Shown: in pieces, positions 1 to 13,187 of the stretch
Position numbering within the stretch: position 1 is the stretch's first letter
Layout of the letters: the number at the start of each line of letters is the position of its first letter
DNA from: Gonapodya sp. JEL0774
Lineage: Eukaryota; Monoblepharomycota; Monoblepharidomycetes; Monoblepharidales; Gonapodyaceae
Direction of reading: 5' to 3'
DNA length: 64,000 nt
Assembly (NCBI GenBank): GCA_027604505.1
Contig: JADIIX010000070.1
Location: 50,228 to 114,227, forward strand
Translations under genes and position numbers: made by a program
Notes under the pieces: model-generated
The model's database searches: none
What the model saw: the letters and a program-made list of their open reading frames with translations, nothing else
What the model was told of the DNA's origin: nothing

Positions 1-548
1 TACGCACTCTTTGGTTCTGCGGCCTTCGTCTCCGTGGCAGTAGGAGTTTTCGTCTCGCTCGCGGCAGCAGCGGGAGCTTTGGAGGCCCCACCACCCAAGC
101 TCACCACCCTTGCTCCTCCAGTCCCCAGAGAAACCTTTTGGGCGGCGGGGGCGGGTGCCGGTGCCGGTGCAGAAGAGGGCGCCGCAGACCCGTACTGCTG
201 CTGCTGGTATCCGGACGACATACCGACGTCTCGAGATTCGCGGGGTGCAGGTTGGTATTGCTGGAATGAGTTCTGGTGGTAGTTGGGGGGGTATGCCTGT
301 TGGTGCCCGTATCCCCCTTGGCCGCCGTAGGCCCCCGCTCCGTATCCTCCCTGTCCGCCCTGCTGGTAGCCATACTGTTGTTGTGGGTAGTAGCCGTACT
401 GCTGCTGCTGGGGTGGGTATTGGTAGTACTGGTGTTGGCCACCCTGACCTTGCCCCTGGCCATTCACGTTAATTTCCTGCGGGTCCGCGTCCCAGGTTGG
501 AACGAATTCATGAGCGTTTGGGTTGTAGTTGGGGTTCCAGCCTGACAT
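1..548 (-). CDS. SUP35: Translation termination factor eRF3 (Sup35-like), N-terminal part only
   Basis: The first 182 codons of a gene that runs off the left edge; the ATG is at 548-546 and the reading frame is open throughout. Residues 5-16 read 'NPNYNPNAHEFV', followed by 'PTW'. This is a PAM2 motif, the peptide that binds the MLLE domain of poly(A)-binding protein. Residues about 28-125 are Gln/Tyr/Gly-rich (repeats such as 'QQQQYGYY' and 'GGQGGYG'), like the prion-like N domain of Sup35. An Ala/Pro stretch and a charged segment (KVSLG, ETKTPTATETK) follow, resembling the M region. The GTPase domain would lie outside the window, so the call rests on the N-domain plus PAM2. Family role: eRF3 is the GTPase partner of eRF1 in translation termination. 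Another PAM2 protein with a Q/Y/G-rich region remains possible. Confidence 0.72.
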   Translation of the reverse strand, partial: MSGWNPNYNPNAHEFVPTWDADPQEINVNGQGQGQGGQHQYYQYPPQQQQYGYYPQQQYGYQQGGQGGYGAGAYGGQGGYGHQQAYPPNYHQNSFQQYQPAPRESRDVGMSSGYQQQQYGSAAPSSAPAPAPAPAAQKVSLGTGGARVVSLGGGASKAPAAAASETKTPTATETKAAEPKSA

Positions 549-1642
549 TTTGAATCCTATGTTCCAGATTATAAAGGATCGAGAGGTGAAGTTGGCTGAG
601 GTTCCAAATCGAGTCTAGAGGGCAAAACAACGCTTCGGGCACTCAAGGAAGCAAGAGCCGACAAGAATGCTATGCCGCGAGCGATAAAAGGCCTAGAGTG
701 ACCGAGATTCCAGAAGCCAGAGCGGGAGCAAGTGTCGCCAAACGACGCAATTCGAAAGCAGTTGAACGACACGTCAGCGTGACGGCAAAACGCATCAGAA
801 CCGGTCCCAAGATGTCACACAAGGCGTCGAATCCTTACAGGCGAAGTTTCCGTTGTTCACTGGTTTCCTGGGGACTAAGGAACTGCCCTAGGAGAGATTT
901 CTCTAAACTCGCTGGACTTTGCGTCCTACCCGTAGTCGTTCACAGCATTCGCCAACTCGCGGAGCGACTGCACAAACACTTTCTTGGAACAGCTAACAAA
1001 ACGTTAGCTTGAAACAGAACTTGTCGGCGGGATTTTGAGCGTGCCCTTCAACCCATCGAACATTCGCAAGCAAACCCACGGCATGACACTCCTGAGTCAG
1101 TTTTGAATGGAGTTATGTACATATTTTGTTTTTATTGATGTCCAGATACATAGTATGAGTATGGAATAGCAGAATTCCCGAATTTGGAAGAAAATGTGCC
1201 GTATATATGGCAACGCGGCTCCTACAGTTCCCCACAGCCATTCTCGCCAATCCATACAATCAAAATAGCACGCGGGCCACGATCGCACAATCTAATCCTA
1301 TATCTGCAAATCTGTAACTTCACAGACGGAACGGCGGAATCGGAGAGGCGAGCTTGGACCCGAAAACCTCTCAAAATGAAGTTATGTGAGTTCACCCATC
1401 GAACATGCTGGCGAACTTAAAAGCCCCGTAGGAAGACATCCATACTGTGCAAATCTAATCAACGAATAGCCTGGAAACGCTGGGAGGGCCCTGTATGGGT
1501 TGAACGTATATTGGTTTGGAGGGTCAATTTTGACAATCGGGCAAGATTTCTTGATTCTATTGAGCTTCCGGTTCTGCCATACTTATGATGCCCATTCCTT
1601 CAATTGTGTCTCTCAGACCGCGCTTTCTTGACAGGGCACCGA
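549..1642. other. Intergenic region without a recognisable gene
   Basis: About 1.1 kb between the divergently oriented eRF3 start and receptor gene A. A 104-codon plus-strand ORF (698-1012) has no recognisable domain and no intron signals. I see only presumed promoter and 5' UTR sequence for both genes. Confidence 0.5.
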
Positions 1643-4568
1643 ATGCTATTCCTTGCCCTGCTCTCGACAACCTTGGTGATGGTGGGTGATGCCCACGATG
1701 GTACGTTCAACATCCTACCATTGTGTTTCCCGTTCCACCGACATATTGAGAAGAACACAATTAGTAATTTCCCTTTTTTAGCCGCCTTTACCGCCTCATC
1801 TCTGTCCAAACGAGCCTATTTGGGCGTAGCCGACCTCCAGTACTGCAATGGCCAGGGTGCCATCATTCCTACTGCATGGACATGTTGTCCCACAGTGATT
1901 GGGTGAGTGTACTGAACTGGACAGTTTCCTTGGACTCCTTTGAGGCACATTTGTTCTCCTCTCTGCATTCCTTCTCGCTGGTGCATCACTGCATCGAATC
2001 CAATACCACCGAAAGATGTCCCGCAAACACAACCTGCAACGTGTCGTCCTGCTCTGGTGCGTGCCCGGCACAGTGTGACAGCGTCTGCACAGAGTGAGCG
2101 CCTAGCTGCTGAATTAGGTTAGACTGAGATTCTGTGCGCCACACTGACGAGTTCTGTCTGCACCTGGTACTGCAACTGCGTATGCTGCTTCAGCTTCATG
2201 GGTGAGTTGCCTCGAGTAGACGTGTGAGATTTCCTTCTCATTTAAGTTCGTATTGGTACATCGGTCACATTAATAAGCATAGACGAGTGAGCATCATTCG
2301 AGACTACATCGAACGGACTTGCTGCTTAATGTGAATTCTTCTTGCACTCCGTTCTCGCAGCTTCAACAATTGCGGAGGCGTGAGTTTGGGACTTAGAACC
2401 CTCGCTTTGCCTCTATTCACACCACACTCTCTTCACCCGCGAACAACATTACACCGTAATCTCCATAAATATTATGCGTGAACTTCAGTGCGGTAACAAA
2501 TGGTGCGTATTTTGACTCCTGCGCCTCGCGTTTCTGTGAACCAACGTCGCCTTGTCTTCCCACCACCAGTATAAACCGTGATACCGCGCCAGTCTACTCT
2601 CATTCCTTTTGTAGGCAAGGAATATGTATGATGGGGTGTTTCTCTGGCTACCATCTTACCGAATCAGGACTCTGCGGTTCGTTGACGATGGCTGTCGTTT
2701 CGTTTATCCCCAGTTCTGCAAGAATTTTTATTCTCCCCATTGGTGCTGTTTAGCTGGAGAGCTCGCAGCCCAGTGCTCTGTCAACTCTCAGTGCTTCGGG
2801 AATCTCACGTGCTCTCAGTCTCGATGCGGATGTCCAGCAGGACAAGAAGCCTGCAACGACAATCGCGCCTGTTGTAATATAACAAAATCCGCAAACTCCC
2901 CCGAATCATCCACCCAATCGACGTTCCTGACTCTCACACAATCTACTGTAAACTCTACAACCACACCTTTGACTTCGGGGACTTCTTCCGTTGCGTCACC
3001 TACAACTAAGGTTGTACCTGCAGGTCCTCTGGTGGGACAGTATGGCGGTGCTTGTGCCTTAACAAGAGTTCCTTGCGCTCCCCCATTCACGTGCATACAC
3101 TCTGCAAGTGAGGATTCAAGACTTTGGTCGGTAGCGGCGTCGATTCTTTCAAACTGTTGACTTCCCGACCACCAGCACCCGACGGCACTGATCTCTCACA
3201 TTGCGCTTGCCCGCTAGGGCAGGATCTTTGCGCCGGAGACAGCAGTGCCTGTTGCAATGTTTCTGATGGTAGTTGTGAGTATGTCTCGGACACTTTCAGT
3301 GACGTCGCATCTGGTGATTCCCCGATTTCTTGCTAAACATTGAACAGCAGCGTCAAGTCCCCCGAGTAAGTGTAAGGCTTTGAGTTGCTTGAATTAGGAG
3401 ATCCTTTGCGATGAGTTATCCATTGCTGTGTTAAGTGACTCCCACTGGCCTGAATGTCGTTTCCGCAGTCACTCCAACCTCAAACCAAACTGGTGCCATA
3501 GTTGGTGGTGTGTTCGGTGGCCTCCTTGCGCTTGCGATTTTGACGGGAGGTTTGGCTATGTTCTTACGACGAAGATCGAGGAAGCAGGGGTTTGTGCGCA
3601 GATTCAGGTTTGGTGGTAAGCTCCCCCTCAGGAACCCAGCAACTGATCCCAATACAACTTAACAGCTTCGGGGATTCTCTCAACTAGGAAGCGATTTTGC
3701 TCAACCTGCGTACCTTTCTCGGGGTCGAGGATTCACTGTGGCAGAGCTGGACGACCATGTCCCGGTTGACCTGGACCTGGTGGCCCCCAAGCGCGCTGTA
3801 GGTGCCCCGCTTCGCAGGGCACGCTCACTCTGGACTCCACCGGTGTCCTCCAAATTGCCGCGATCTGGACCACTTATGGCTCCTGAAACAGCAGCTGCTG
3901 TTCGCCCACGGCGTCTATCTGTTGATGCCGGAAAGACCAGCGTAGGGGCTGTTAAGGAGGGTTGGGCGACCATGAATGTAGAAGTTGCAGATGATGGAGG
4001 ATCAGTGAGTTCGCGAAGGATTGAGATTGAATTCGAATTGTTCCTCGACGCGACCATCGTTCCAGGTTGAGCCAACTAGGAATATAGACGAACATTGGCT
4101 CTTCAGGAGACTTGCCGAACCCCTGGGATCATTGTCAGCGTTGAGCGTAACGTATACTGGTACAGACCGGTTGGCCCGGTCACAATTTATACCCAGTGGG
4201 GGTAGAGATGAGATTGCATTGAATGCAGGAGACCACATTTCGATTAAGGAAGTGTTCCGAGACGGCTATGGGATGGGCTGGAACAGGTCCACCCAAACTT
4301 TTGGGATGTTCCCTCTGTAAGTGCCCCTCCAATCGCTGCTAACTTTGATGTTCTTAATTTATCTAAGAAATTGTTCAGTGACTACTTAACATTTGAGGGA
4401 GCTCCAGCAGATCAAGCTGAAAAGCCTATACGTCCTCTTCGTACTGCCTCCAGCACCATGAAGATTCACTCTGATGTGTTCATGGAACGTGTGAAGATAA
4501 AGGCAGGGCAGTCCAAGTTTTCACCCGAGCACATAATTTCTCCCTCCTCATCAATGAACGGTCCTTGA
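1643..4568 (+). CDS. SH3 receptor-like protein A (Cys-rich ectodomain, one TM, SH3)
   Basis: Multi-exon gene. The start at 1643 gives a signal peptide (MLFLALLSTTLVMVGDA). Exon 2 (from 1782) encodes the family's N-terminal Cys module, beginning 'KRAYLGVADL' and ending 'CDSVCTE'. Two tiny exons follow (2361-2379, 'FNNCGG'; 2489-2502, 'CGNK'), then an EGF-like stretch ('GICMMGCFSGYHL') and two Cys repeats of the form C-x-CP-x-GQ-x(2)-C...CCN (around 2770-2880 and 3200-3270). The TM lies around 3490-3580 ('GAIVGGVFGGLLALAIL'), followed by Arg-rich cytoplasmic residues. A conserved block starting 'HWLFRRLAEPLGSL' (from 4093) leads into the SH3 ('RDEIALNAGDHISIKEVF', 'DGYGMGWNR', 'FGMFPLDYL'). The tail has the family motif ('VKIKAGQSKF'). 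Probable role: single-pass surface receptor or sensor recruiting proline-rich partners. The ligand is unknown. Topology resembles yeast Fus1; orthology is not implied. Confidence 0.82.
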
Positions 4569-5097
4569 GATCTCGGTTGAAACAAGCATTCACTTTTATT
4601 GTGATTTATCACGGCTTCTCTGTCTCGTGGAAAGATATGTCAAGTTACACCAAGTAGAAATATAGCGGATGTAGCATTCTGTATTTATACAGGTATCCAT
4701 ACCAGAACTGCACGAAGTGTCACGGTTCAATTCACAGAGAGATATCAATATTTCTTTCGAAGTTGACGCAAAGTACATTAATCTATCAACTTGCGACGCT
4801 TCCACCAGGGAAGCGGCCCCGTCCCGTCCCTAAGAATACGCGGGTACATTCAACTAAAAGTGCAGGGGAGATGCAATACATACAGCAAGTCGAGTGTTCG
4901 CATAGTGTCCCATTCGCGCTCTCAACAGTTGGATTCCATAAAGACAACATTGCGCTTATGTTCCGATTCTCTTCGTTCTCCGCGCATAGTCCTGAGTTCA
5001 TCTAAACATCATTTAGTTCATTACATTCGCCTGCTCTGCGCGGGTCGAAGCACTTGGGTGCCTCCAGGGAGTGGAGCAGTGGTCTGGAGGAGGGAAT
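4569..5097. other. Convergent intergenic region A/B
   Basis: About 530 bp between the 3' ends of receptor genes A and B. Only short, mutually overlapping ORFs are present, with no domain signature. Presumed 3' UTRs and terminators of both genes. Confidence 0.45.
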
Positions 5098-7458
5098 TCA
5101 AGAGCTCTTGAGTACAGTGACACCACACCCTCACGACAGATCGCCTTAGTGATCTGAGACTCACTGAGTAAGCATATCTATCTGGACTAGACATCTCCTG
5201 ACTGTTTGACGTGGGCATCAAAGTCGACCCACTGGAGTTACCCTTCCGCAAAAACTTGCTCTGCCCCGTCCTCAGTCTCTGCCGCTCCGTGAGTACAGAA
5301 GATTGGGTTGCCAACGTTTGCGAAACGAATCGATCCATACGAACAGACGAGCGAGCACTGGCTTGAGGAACACCGAGGCTTGCAGCGGCGATGTTGAGGT
5401 AAAGAGCATCACTACAGAAAGGAGGGACAAGTTTGCCATCATCAAAACCTGTGTGCATGAGCTCATCTTCGACTCAATCAATATTTGCTTACAGCGGCAG
5501 AGCTCCAAAGCCTTCAGTATCACGGTTCCATCCTACAGCCCAGCCATCTCGGAACACATCACGAAGCTCAACAGTCTGGCCAGGGAATAGGGACATCTCG
5601 TCCGACGCCCCTGCTTCGTACTAGATAAATGGTAATGCTGCGTTAGTACCTGGTTCCCAATCAGGCATCAACAACGGCGCAAAAAAGAACTCACAGCAGT
5701 GTGTACTTCAAGAGGCGGCCCCGTGTACGGTACACTCTGCTCCCCAAGCTTCCCTTGCTGCACAGCTAGCTTTTCAAACAACCAGTGCGGTGGTGGTTGC
5801 CCGTTTGCAAGAGCACCCGGTGCTATCGACGGCGGCGGCCCCTTCACATTCACCATGGTTGTTTGAGGTGCTTGACTCGGCGGTGGAAGCGGCAGGGACG
5901 GATCGTCCTGGTACTGCATCGAGTCTTCATAGCGTGGCATGGCCACCGTCTGCGGCTGAGTGAACGCATAAGGCGCCATGCTCTTTGGAGCTCCACCATA
6001 GGCTCCTTGTGGGTGTTGAAGGTTTTGTTGTCGACGACGGGTGTCGTTACTTGGAGAGACGGAATATCCACGTGATACCGCATCTGGGCGGGAGGTGTGC
6101 TGCCGCCCCAGGTTGTGGGTTGGTTGAGGCATGTCATACGCCTCGTAAGATTCGTAAGATTGAGCATACGAAGGGGACATGCGAGAAGGCGACATTCTCG
6201 TGGACTCTGCAAGGAAGAAGGAGGCTTAAGTTCTTCCTACCAAGCTTCTTTGTCCAGCGAATCCACTCAGATACGCACCCCTGCTCCGTTTTCCCTCTTC
6301 CCATTGCTGATAATCCATGGGCTTGGGCCTCGTCTTCTTCCCACCCTTGCGAGTACAGAGCACACAGAGCACGATCAGGGCGATACCTCCGACACCTCCG
6401 CCTATGGTAGCAACGGCCCACACAGGGAGAACACCGAAAATAAGGTTATTTTGCGCGCCGGCACTAATCGTGGGGCTGGTGGTGGGCGAAGTGGAAGACG
6501 CGGAGGAGGCTTTCATAAAGGACGGTGATTGGTCAGAGAGCGATACAGCAAAAAAGGAAACCATGTGGAGGTGTAAGCAGTCGTGTACAGGTTCAACAAT
6601 TTGTCGGAGATTGAGTGCTCTGGTGATGCTCAGCGAGTTGCGCAGGTTTCAAATCTTGACTGTCAAGGTTTTCATTCAAAGTCATCAAGTATTCGGCGCC
6701 TCCATCGAGGTAGCAATTGTCTCCTGCAAACAGTAGCAGGGTGACTAACTGTGGTCATCCTCAGATGTTCCGTAGAAAGCCAACGCTTTCTTGATAAGAC
6801 CCAACATGTGATGTGTTGGACATTCCACTTATCCTCTCTGAATAATGCGGTGTGTCATAGAAGAGTTCAGATACTCACAAGCTACTGTAGATGACATGGT
6901 TGTTGAAGAACTCGAAGCTGAGGTGGTGGTTGTGGAAGAACTTGGGACACTGGAACTATCTGCTGAGAAATGCCGGAGACATACAAAGTGGGAAGAGTCA
7001 ACACATAAGTATTTTCAATAAATGAAGATTGACCGTCGGAGCTCACCTGTCGTCGTGGACGAAGGAAGTGGGTCGGCTGTTGGATGCAAGTCCATCGCAA
7101 AGAATTGAGAAGGAACGAATAAGCAACTCTCTCCATGGCAAGAAGTACGTACGAGAAGTGGTTGTCGTGACAACTATCGAGGAGCTCGTTATGACGGAGG
7201 AAGCTACGGCACATGGTAGGCGGTTTACTCTTCTGTGGTGTCCAGACAGCCCACGGACATCGACTCACACGCCACAGACGAAGAGCGGCTTGACGAAGAC
7301 GATCGAGTGGTAGAAGATGAGGCTCGTGTTGACGACGCTGTCCCATCAGTTGTGGAACCAAGAATGTCGCTCAAAGACAGGAGCTGGGCGTCCGCTTTGG
7401 GTAGCATCAGCGCCAGAATGAGTGAGAGCACTAGAGCGATGTACAGCCCAAGTCGCAT
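5098..7458 (-). CDS. SH3 receptor-like protein B (mucin-like Ser/Thr ectodomain, one TM, SH3)
   Basis: The ATG at 7458 opens a strong signal peptide (MRLGLYIALVLSLILALML...ADA). The ectodomain is spread over several short exons (about 7458-6885) and is almost only Ser, Thr and Val, with no Cys module, so it should be a heavily O-glycosylated stalk. The TM exon (about 6505-6260) holds 'VWAVATIGGGVGGIALIVL'. A long Gln/Pro/Tyr-rich cytoplasmic segment (6195-5790) contains 'VNVKGPPPS'. Next come the family block 'HWLFEKLAVQQGKLGEQSV' (from 5787) and the SH3 (about 5612-5490; 'GASDEMSLFPGQTVEL', 'FRDGWAVGWNR', 'FGALPLDAL'). After it is the conserved tail 'FVSQ...SSVLTERQRLRTGQS'. I place the stop at 5098-5100 after a short last exon. 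This member is closest in architecture to yeast Fus1 and to mucin-type sensors. Confidence 0.78.
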
Positions 7459-8070
7459 TTCTGGTCCAGTTTATTTTGTCCGGGAGATCGAGCGGGAGCG
7501 GTTTTGGGCGACAGGTTCCAAAGGTGTCGCGGAGACCCCATTGACCACCCACCCACAAAGACACCAGGCGCAACGAGGAGCGATGATACAAAGAAGGTTT
7601 GGTGAGAAATCATGAAATCGAGCAGGCGGTTCCCCTGACAGAACTTTCCAAATCTGGAACACGCCAAGTTTCGTTCCCGACCAACATTTTATCACCAGCT
7701 CACCTGTAGACAGTCTCCGCAATGTCCGATGTGTCCTGGTAATCTTCTGTCCTCCCGATATTCGTGCGCCAGCCACGGGAGTCCAGGACGGCATCTTCTT
7801 CTCTTTGTTGCGGGAATCCACAATTTGGGAGGGTTGCCTCTTTTTTTACTCACCGGTTCTTTCAAGACCCTGCGGCATCCAAGCAAGTGGACAATTTGCC
7901 CCAAAAACTTCGCTTCTTTCCCACCAGCATGTGGCGTGAAAATGCTTTGTTCTTCAATTCCTCTAATAATTGACAGTAATATCATGGTGTGTGATTGCAT
8001 GGCGAGCGCGGTATCTCATTGTGACATCACTGTAGAACGCAAGCGCACCTAATTCTTCTGGCCTAGTCTC
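7459..8070. other. Intergenic region upstream of receptor B
   Basis: About 610 bp between the B start and the TMEM19 stop, both on the minus strand, so it should hold the B promoter and the TMEM19 3' UTR. The ORFs here are short and overlap on both strands without any recognisable domain. Confidence 0.4.
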
Positions 8071-9345
<1,275 letters not shown>

Positions 9346-10120
9346 TCGTTTCGTTGTCCCACCAGCCTATGCGTATGATACATATGTACATACTCTTTAC
9401 TTTCATATGTGAAATAGCCATCTTCGGACCCTCTCCTTGTATCGTCATCCTTGTTTCATCACATCGAAGCTGAGAACTGATACTGCAAAATAGGAACAAA
9501 TGAGAAAAATGGTTTGGCAACTCCCCCATCCCGCCTCTCAATCTCGCCACGATCAGGATGAAGTGTTTCAAAGTTTGTGAAGCAGGTCGTATTAGCTAGC
9601 GTGCCTGCTACCCACTACTTGCCGGTTTCGACGGTTTACAAGCAGGGCCAGGGCCTGGTGATCTTCGTATCCACAAAATATATTCGGCTGTAACCCCAGT
9701 ATCGAGATCGGCGCTCGGCTCTCGACGGAGTGCGGCTCACTCGGAAAACCTCTCCGAGGTAATGTTAGCTCGGTCCGGTCGGTGGTCGATGTCGAACCGA
9801 TTGGAAAACACAAACGGGAATCCGCCTCCGTTCAGAAATGTCTTTGTAACACCGTTCCACTCTTCCTCTCGCAGAGCGATTTTCTTGAATACATTGATCG
9901 TGGTTCGTGTGGTGGAACAGTGGTGGAACTGTCGGGGCCATTCTCTTTTTGATTGTCCTTGGTGAGCGGATACCTCCCAATATATCTTGACTCGCCATAT
10001 TCCTTGGGAACCGTCACAATGGACCATGGTCTGTGTAAACATTCTCCCATCCATCATCTACTTGGGGGATCGTTTCCAAGCTTGGGGCTCATCATTGCTT
10101 CGGATTCGTGCCTTTCCCAG
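9346..10120. other. Divergent promoter region, TMEM19 / receptor C
   Basis: About 775 bp. Around 9925-9961, before a 'gtgagc' donor, one frame reads 'GGTVGAILFLIVL'. It would join in phase to the receptor C Cys-module exon at 10121 and could be its signal-peptide exon. However, a TGA lies just upstream in frame and I find no in-frame ATG. No other gene is evident. Confidence 0.4.
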
Positions 10121-12754
10121 CCGCCATCCAGCCATCCGTAATGCTCGGTCACTCCACCTACCCCATATCCCGACGAGCTTATCTCGGCATCGCACAGCTC
10201 TCCCCATGTGGTCCTGGCTACATGGCCGTCGAAGGGGTGTGTTGCGGGAGTTCTGGGGCGTGGTGCCCCGCGGGAAACACCTGCACCAATAACGTATGCA
10301 CCGGATCATGTCCAGTTGTCTGTAATGGAGTGTGTACAGAGTGAGTTCCTAGGATGGGTTCTTAGGATACAATATCTTCATTTACTAATCTCACTTTCAG
10401 TACAACTTACGATGTACGTTCGTCCCCTCAACTGAACCGCCAGAGGAATACGTTTCTGACATTCTGTCATGTCGCTCTCATCTCTCGCATGTTGCTCATA
10501 AATTGGCCCTAGTTCAACAATTGCGGCACGTGCGGCAATAAGTGGTGAGCTCGACCCTTTCCGTTCTCGCACATCGAGTGAGTGGCCGATTTTGTGACTT
10601 CAATTCATATCAATAGCACGGCTCCCACTTCTGGCTTCTCTTACTGCGATAATGGAACCTGCAAGCGAGGTCGGTGCTTGGTTGACTCCGTGATCCGACT
10701 TCTTACAACTCACCAGAAAACACCACCCTCCGGTGCGCTTTCTAGCATGTGCTTCCGGTTTCCAGCTCATCGGTCTTGCCTGTATCAGCGCTGTCAACTC
10801 TTCGTCATCCACTGTCGCTTCGACTGCTCCGACTGTCTCTGTGTTAGTCTCCACATCTGCGGTCCTGGTTCCGTCGACTTCCGCGGTAGTCGGATCAACG
10901 TATTCATCTCCGGGTGCTCAATCTCCCCCACCGGCTGGCGTACCCGTATCCGGCACTTCAAACTCAGGAGGAACGCCGTCTGGGGAATCGTGAGATTTGC
11001 CATCATATTCGTTGGCACAACCTGTCGCCTGACTGAAACTCCGCTCACTACTCACCTCACGGACAGCGGTCTTTCCACGGGCGCGATCGCCGGCATTGCG
11101 GTCGCGTGCATCGGTGCCGTCGTTTTCTGGATCGTTGTAGCATTTTGCCTCTATCGCCGTATCAGTACCCGCCGCCTCAACAAGCAATCAGCGGAGCCCA
11201 CCATTCTCACTTCAAAGGGCCCTGTTGTTTTCAAGGATGGTCTGACCACAACTCAGATGACGGCGGACCAAAAGGGCTCCACGGGAGTTGTGGCTGGGGA
11301 CAATTCACAACCGGTTGTGGAGGGTCTGACTGCTCAGCTCCTTGCCCCCGAGGCATCGAGCGCGGCGTGGTCAAACGGCAGCTCAGTAAAGTGGGTTGCG
11401 TAGCCGCGCAGCATCGAGTTGGTGCTGAGTTTCGCATGCTGTTGTAAATTTGCATGTAGCACATCGGTACACTCTCCAAGCGCCGTTTCGGGATCGTCTG
11501 ATGGCGCACAGTGAGTGGACGTTTTGTTTTTGCATTGCGAATATGATGGACTGACAAACCCCGCCCCTAGAGCGTCTGCAAATCAGTCGAACTCCGGAGC
11601 AGGATCGTCGAATGACATTGTAGCCTCCACCGCGGAACCAACGGGTGTCCTCGTTGCAGCTCCTACAACGGGCAGTGCGCCAACGATTGCTCCACATGTG
11701 AGTTGTCTCTGTCGCTGATCTTTGATGCGCATTCTGGAAGCTGAGTTGATGCATCGTCATTTTGTTTGATAATTTTTATTGATATCTCCACGAACGGCGT
11801 GTTTCGCTCTCGGACTCCCTGAATACAGTGGTTCTTTGCGCGGATCGCAGGGCCGGTCGGAAAATCCAACGAAGAGAGTATTCCTTACAGGGTGAGTTGG
11901 CGCACAGTTCTATGGATGATTTCTTTACGTGCTTTCTGAATGGAGCGTCGTTCCAGGGTCCGCCTGTTCAAGTGACCGCGATGGTTAGTTTGATCTCCTG
12001 CATATCTTCGGATCTCCGGCTGAGCAACAATTTTCACATGTAACACCGCCTCCTTCGTTTATCAGCACAATCCTATGGCCGATGATGAGATGTTGATCGC
12101 TCCCGTGGGTATCAGCATATTTGTTGTAGAATCGTGGACTTTTGATGTTCATATGTTTTTTTGGGGGGGTCACTCATAGGGACAACTCGTCAACCTGCAA
12201 CTACTTTTCAGAGATGGTAAGTTGGTGCTTGGACGGATTGGGTGTGTGATGTAACTCTAAACTCCGTGGCTTCTCCTCTTGCTATGCATTGCTGTATGTA
12301 GGCTGGGGTATCGGAACAAACGTCAGTGAATCTGCCTTCGCGCTTATGTGCCCGCACATTGTGTGTGTTGAACTCTGGTAACCCAACAGCTCTCAAACGG
12401 ATCGTTTGGTGTTGTCCCACTTGATTGTCTTCGCCTCGCCGACTTTATGCCACTGCCCCCAGGCGTCATGGTCGGCGTTCCAGCGTTTCGACGCATTTCA
12501 AACACTGTTGCAGCTCGATCTCAGATTTATTCCTACCGCCAAGCACAACCAATGTCTGGCGCAACCGAAATTGGCACTCCGATTTCGTACGGTGTGTTCT
12601 TTCCGCCGTCGACCACAACCCAGGACGTTACCAGTATTTCATCGTCGATCCAAATGGTGAGCACGCTCGTTTTGAGGATTTGGCCTCAGACACCTCCGAT
12701 TTTGCTCACAACCCTTTGTTTCACCAGAGTCTCCCACTGACACGCTCTTCTTGA
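10121..12754 (+). CDS. SH3 receptor-like protein C (Cys-rich ectodomain, Ser/Thr stalk, TM, SH3); 5' end unresolved
   Basis: The first secure exon (10121-10341) encodes the N-terminal Cys module, from 'RRAYLGIAQLSPCGPGY' to 'CNGVCTE'. A 13-nt exon (10401-10413) and a 32-nt exon (10513-10544) add 'TTYD' and 'FNNCGTCGNK'. EGF-like exons contain 'NGTCK' and 'CASGFQLIGLACIS'. A Ser/Thr/Val/Pro stalk follows (about 10795-10990), then the TM ('GAIAGIAVACIGAVVFWIVV', near 11085-11145). The cytoplasmic core starts 'WFFARIAGPVGKSNEESI' (from about 11830). The SH3 is split over small exons, including a 20-nt one (12302-12321) coding for the 'GWGIGTN' turn, and ends 'FGVVPLDCLRLADF'. The tail has 'RRISNTVAARSQIYSYR'. 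The stop is at 12754. The signal-peptide exon and start codon are not assigned. Confidence 0.75.
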
Positions 12755-13187
12755 AAAGAGTTTCAAGCTTGGATTTTGGATCTATTTCGAACGTAAATTT
12801 AATTGACCGAACCATATTATACACCGCGAGAGGGCAGCGGGGTGAATTTTGTCACCGATTCTCGTTCAGCTAAACAAATACATAATCTAATGTAACTTTA
12901 ACTGCAAAGCGCATTCGCATAAAAAAATGTTGTCGATCTGGGCGGCGCCGCAGATTGTGCCTCCAGAAGGGCAGCGACCCTCACTGTACTGCACGCGAGC
13001 GACCCACGATTTCCGACACATCGCACACCCCAGAAAGGCTTAGCTGAACTCTGACGCTGCTTTATATCATCTGCTGGCTGCTGGACACGGCCGGCATCGT
13101 CGCCATTTGCCGTTCTCCCCGACACCCGACACAACATCATTGGCACTTTTCAATTTCAACCACTTCCTCCCAAACAATACCCTTGGC
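12755..13187. other. Intergenic region C/D
   Basis: About 430 bp between tandem receptor genes C and D. No gene recognised; presumed 3' UTR of C and promoter of D. Confidence 0.45.

Noticed and set aside
698-1012. 104-codon plus-strand ORF downstream of the eRF3 start
   Set aside because: No domain, no intron structure, composition like non-coding DNA; probably chance.
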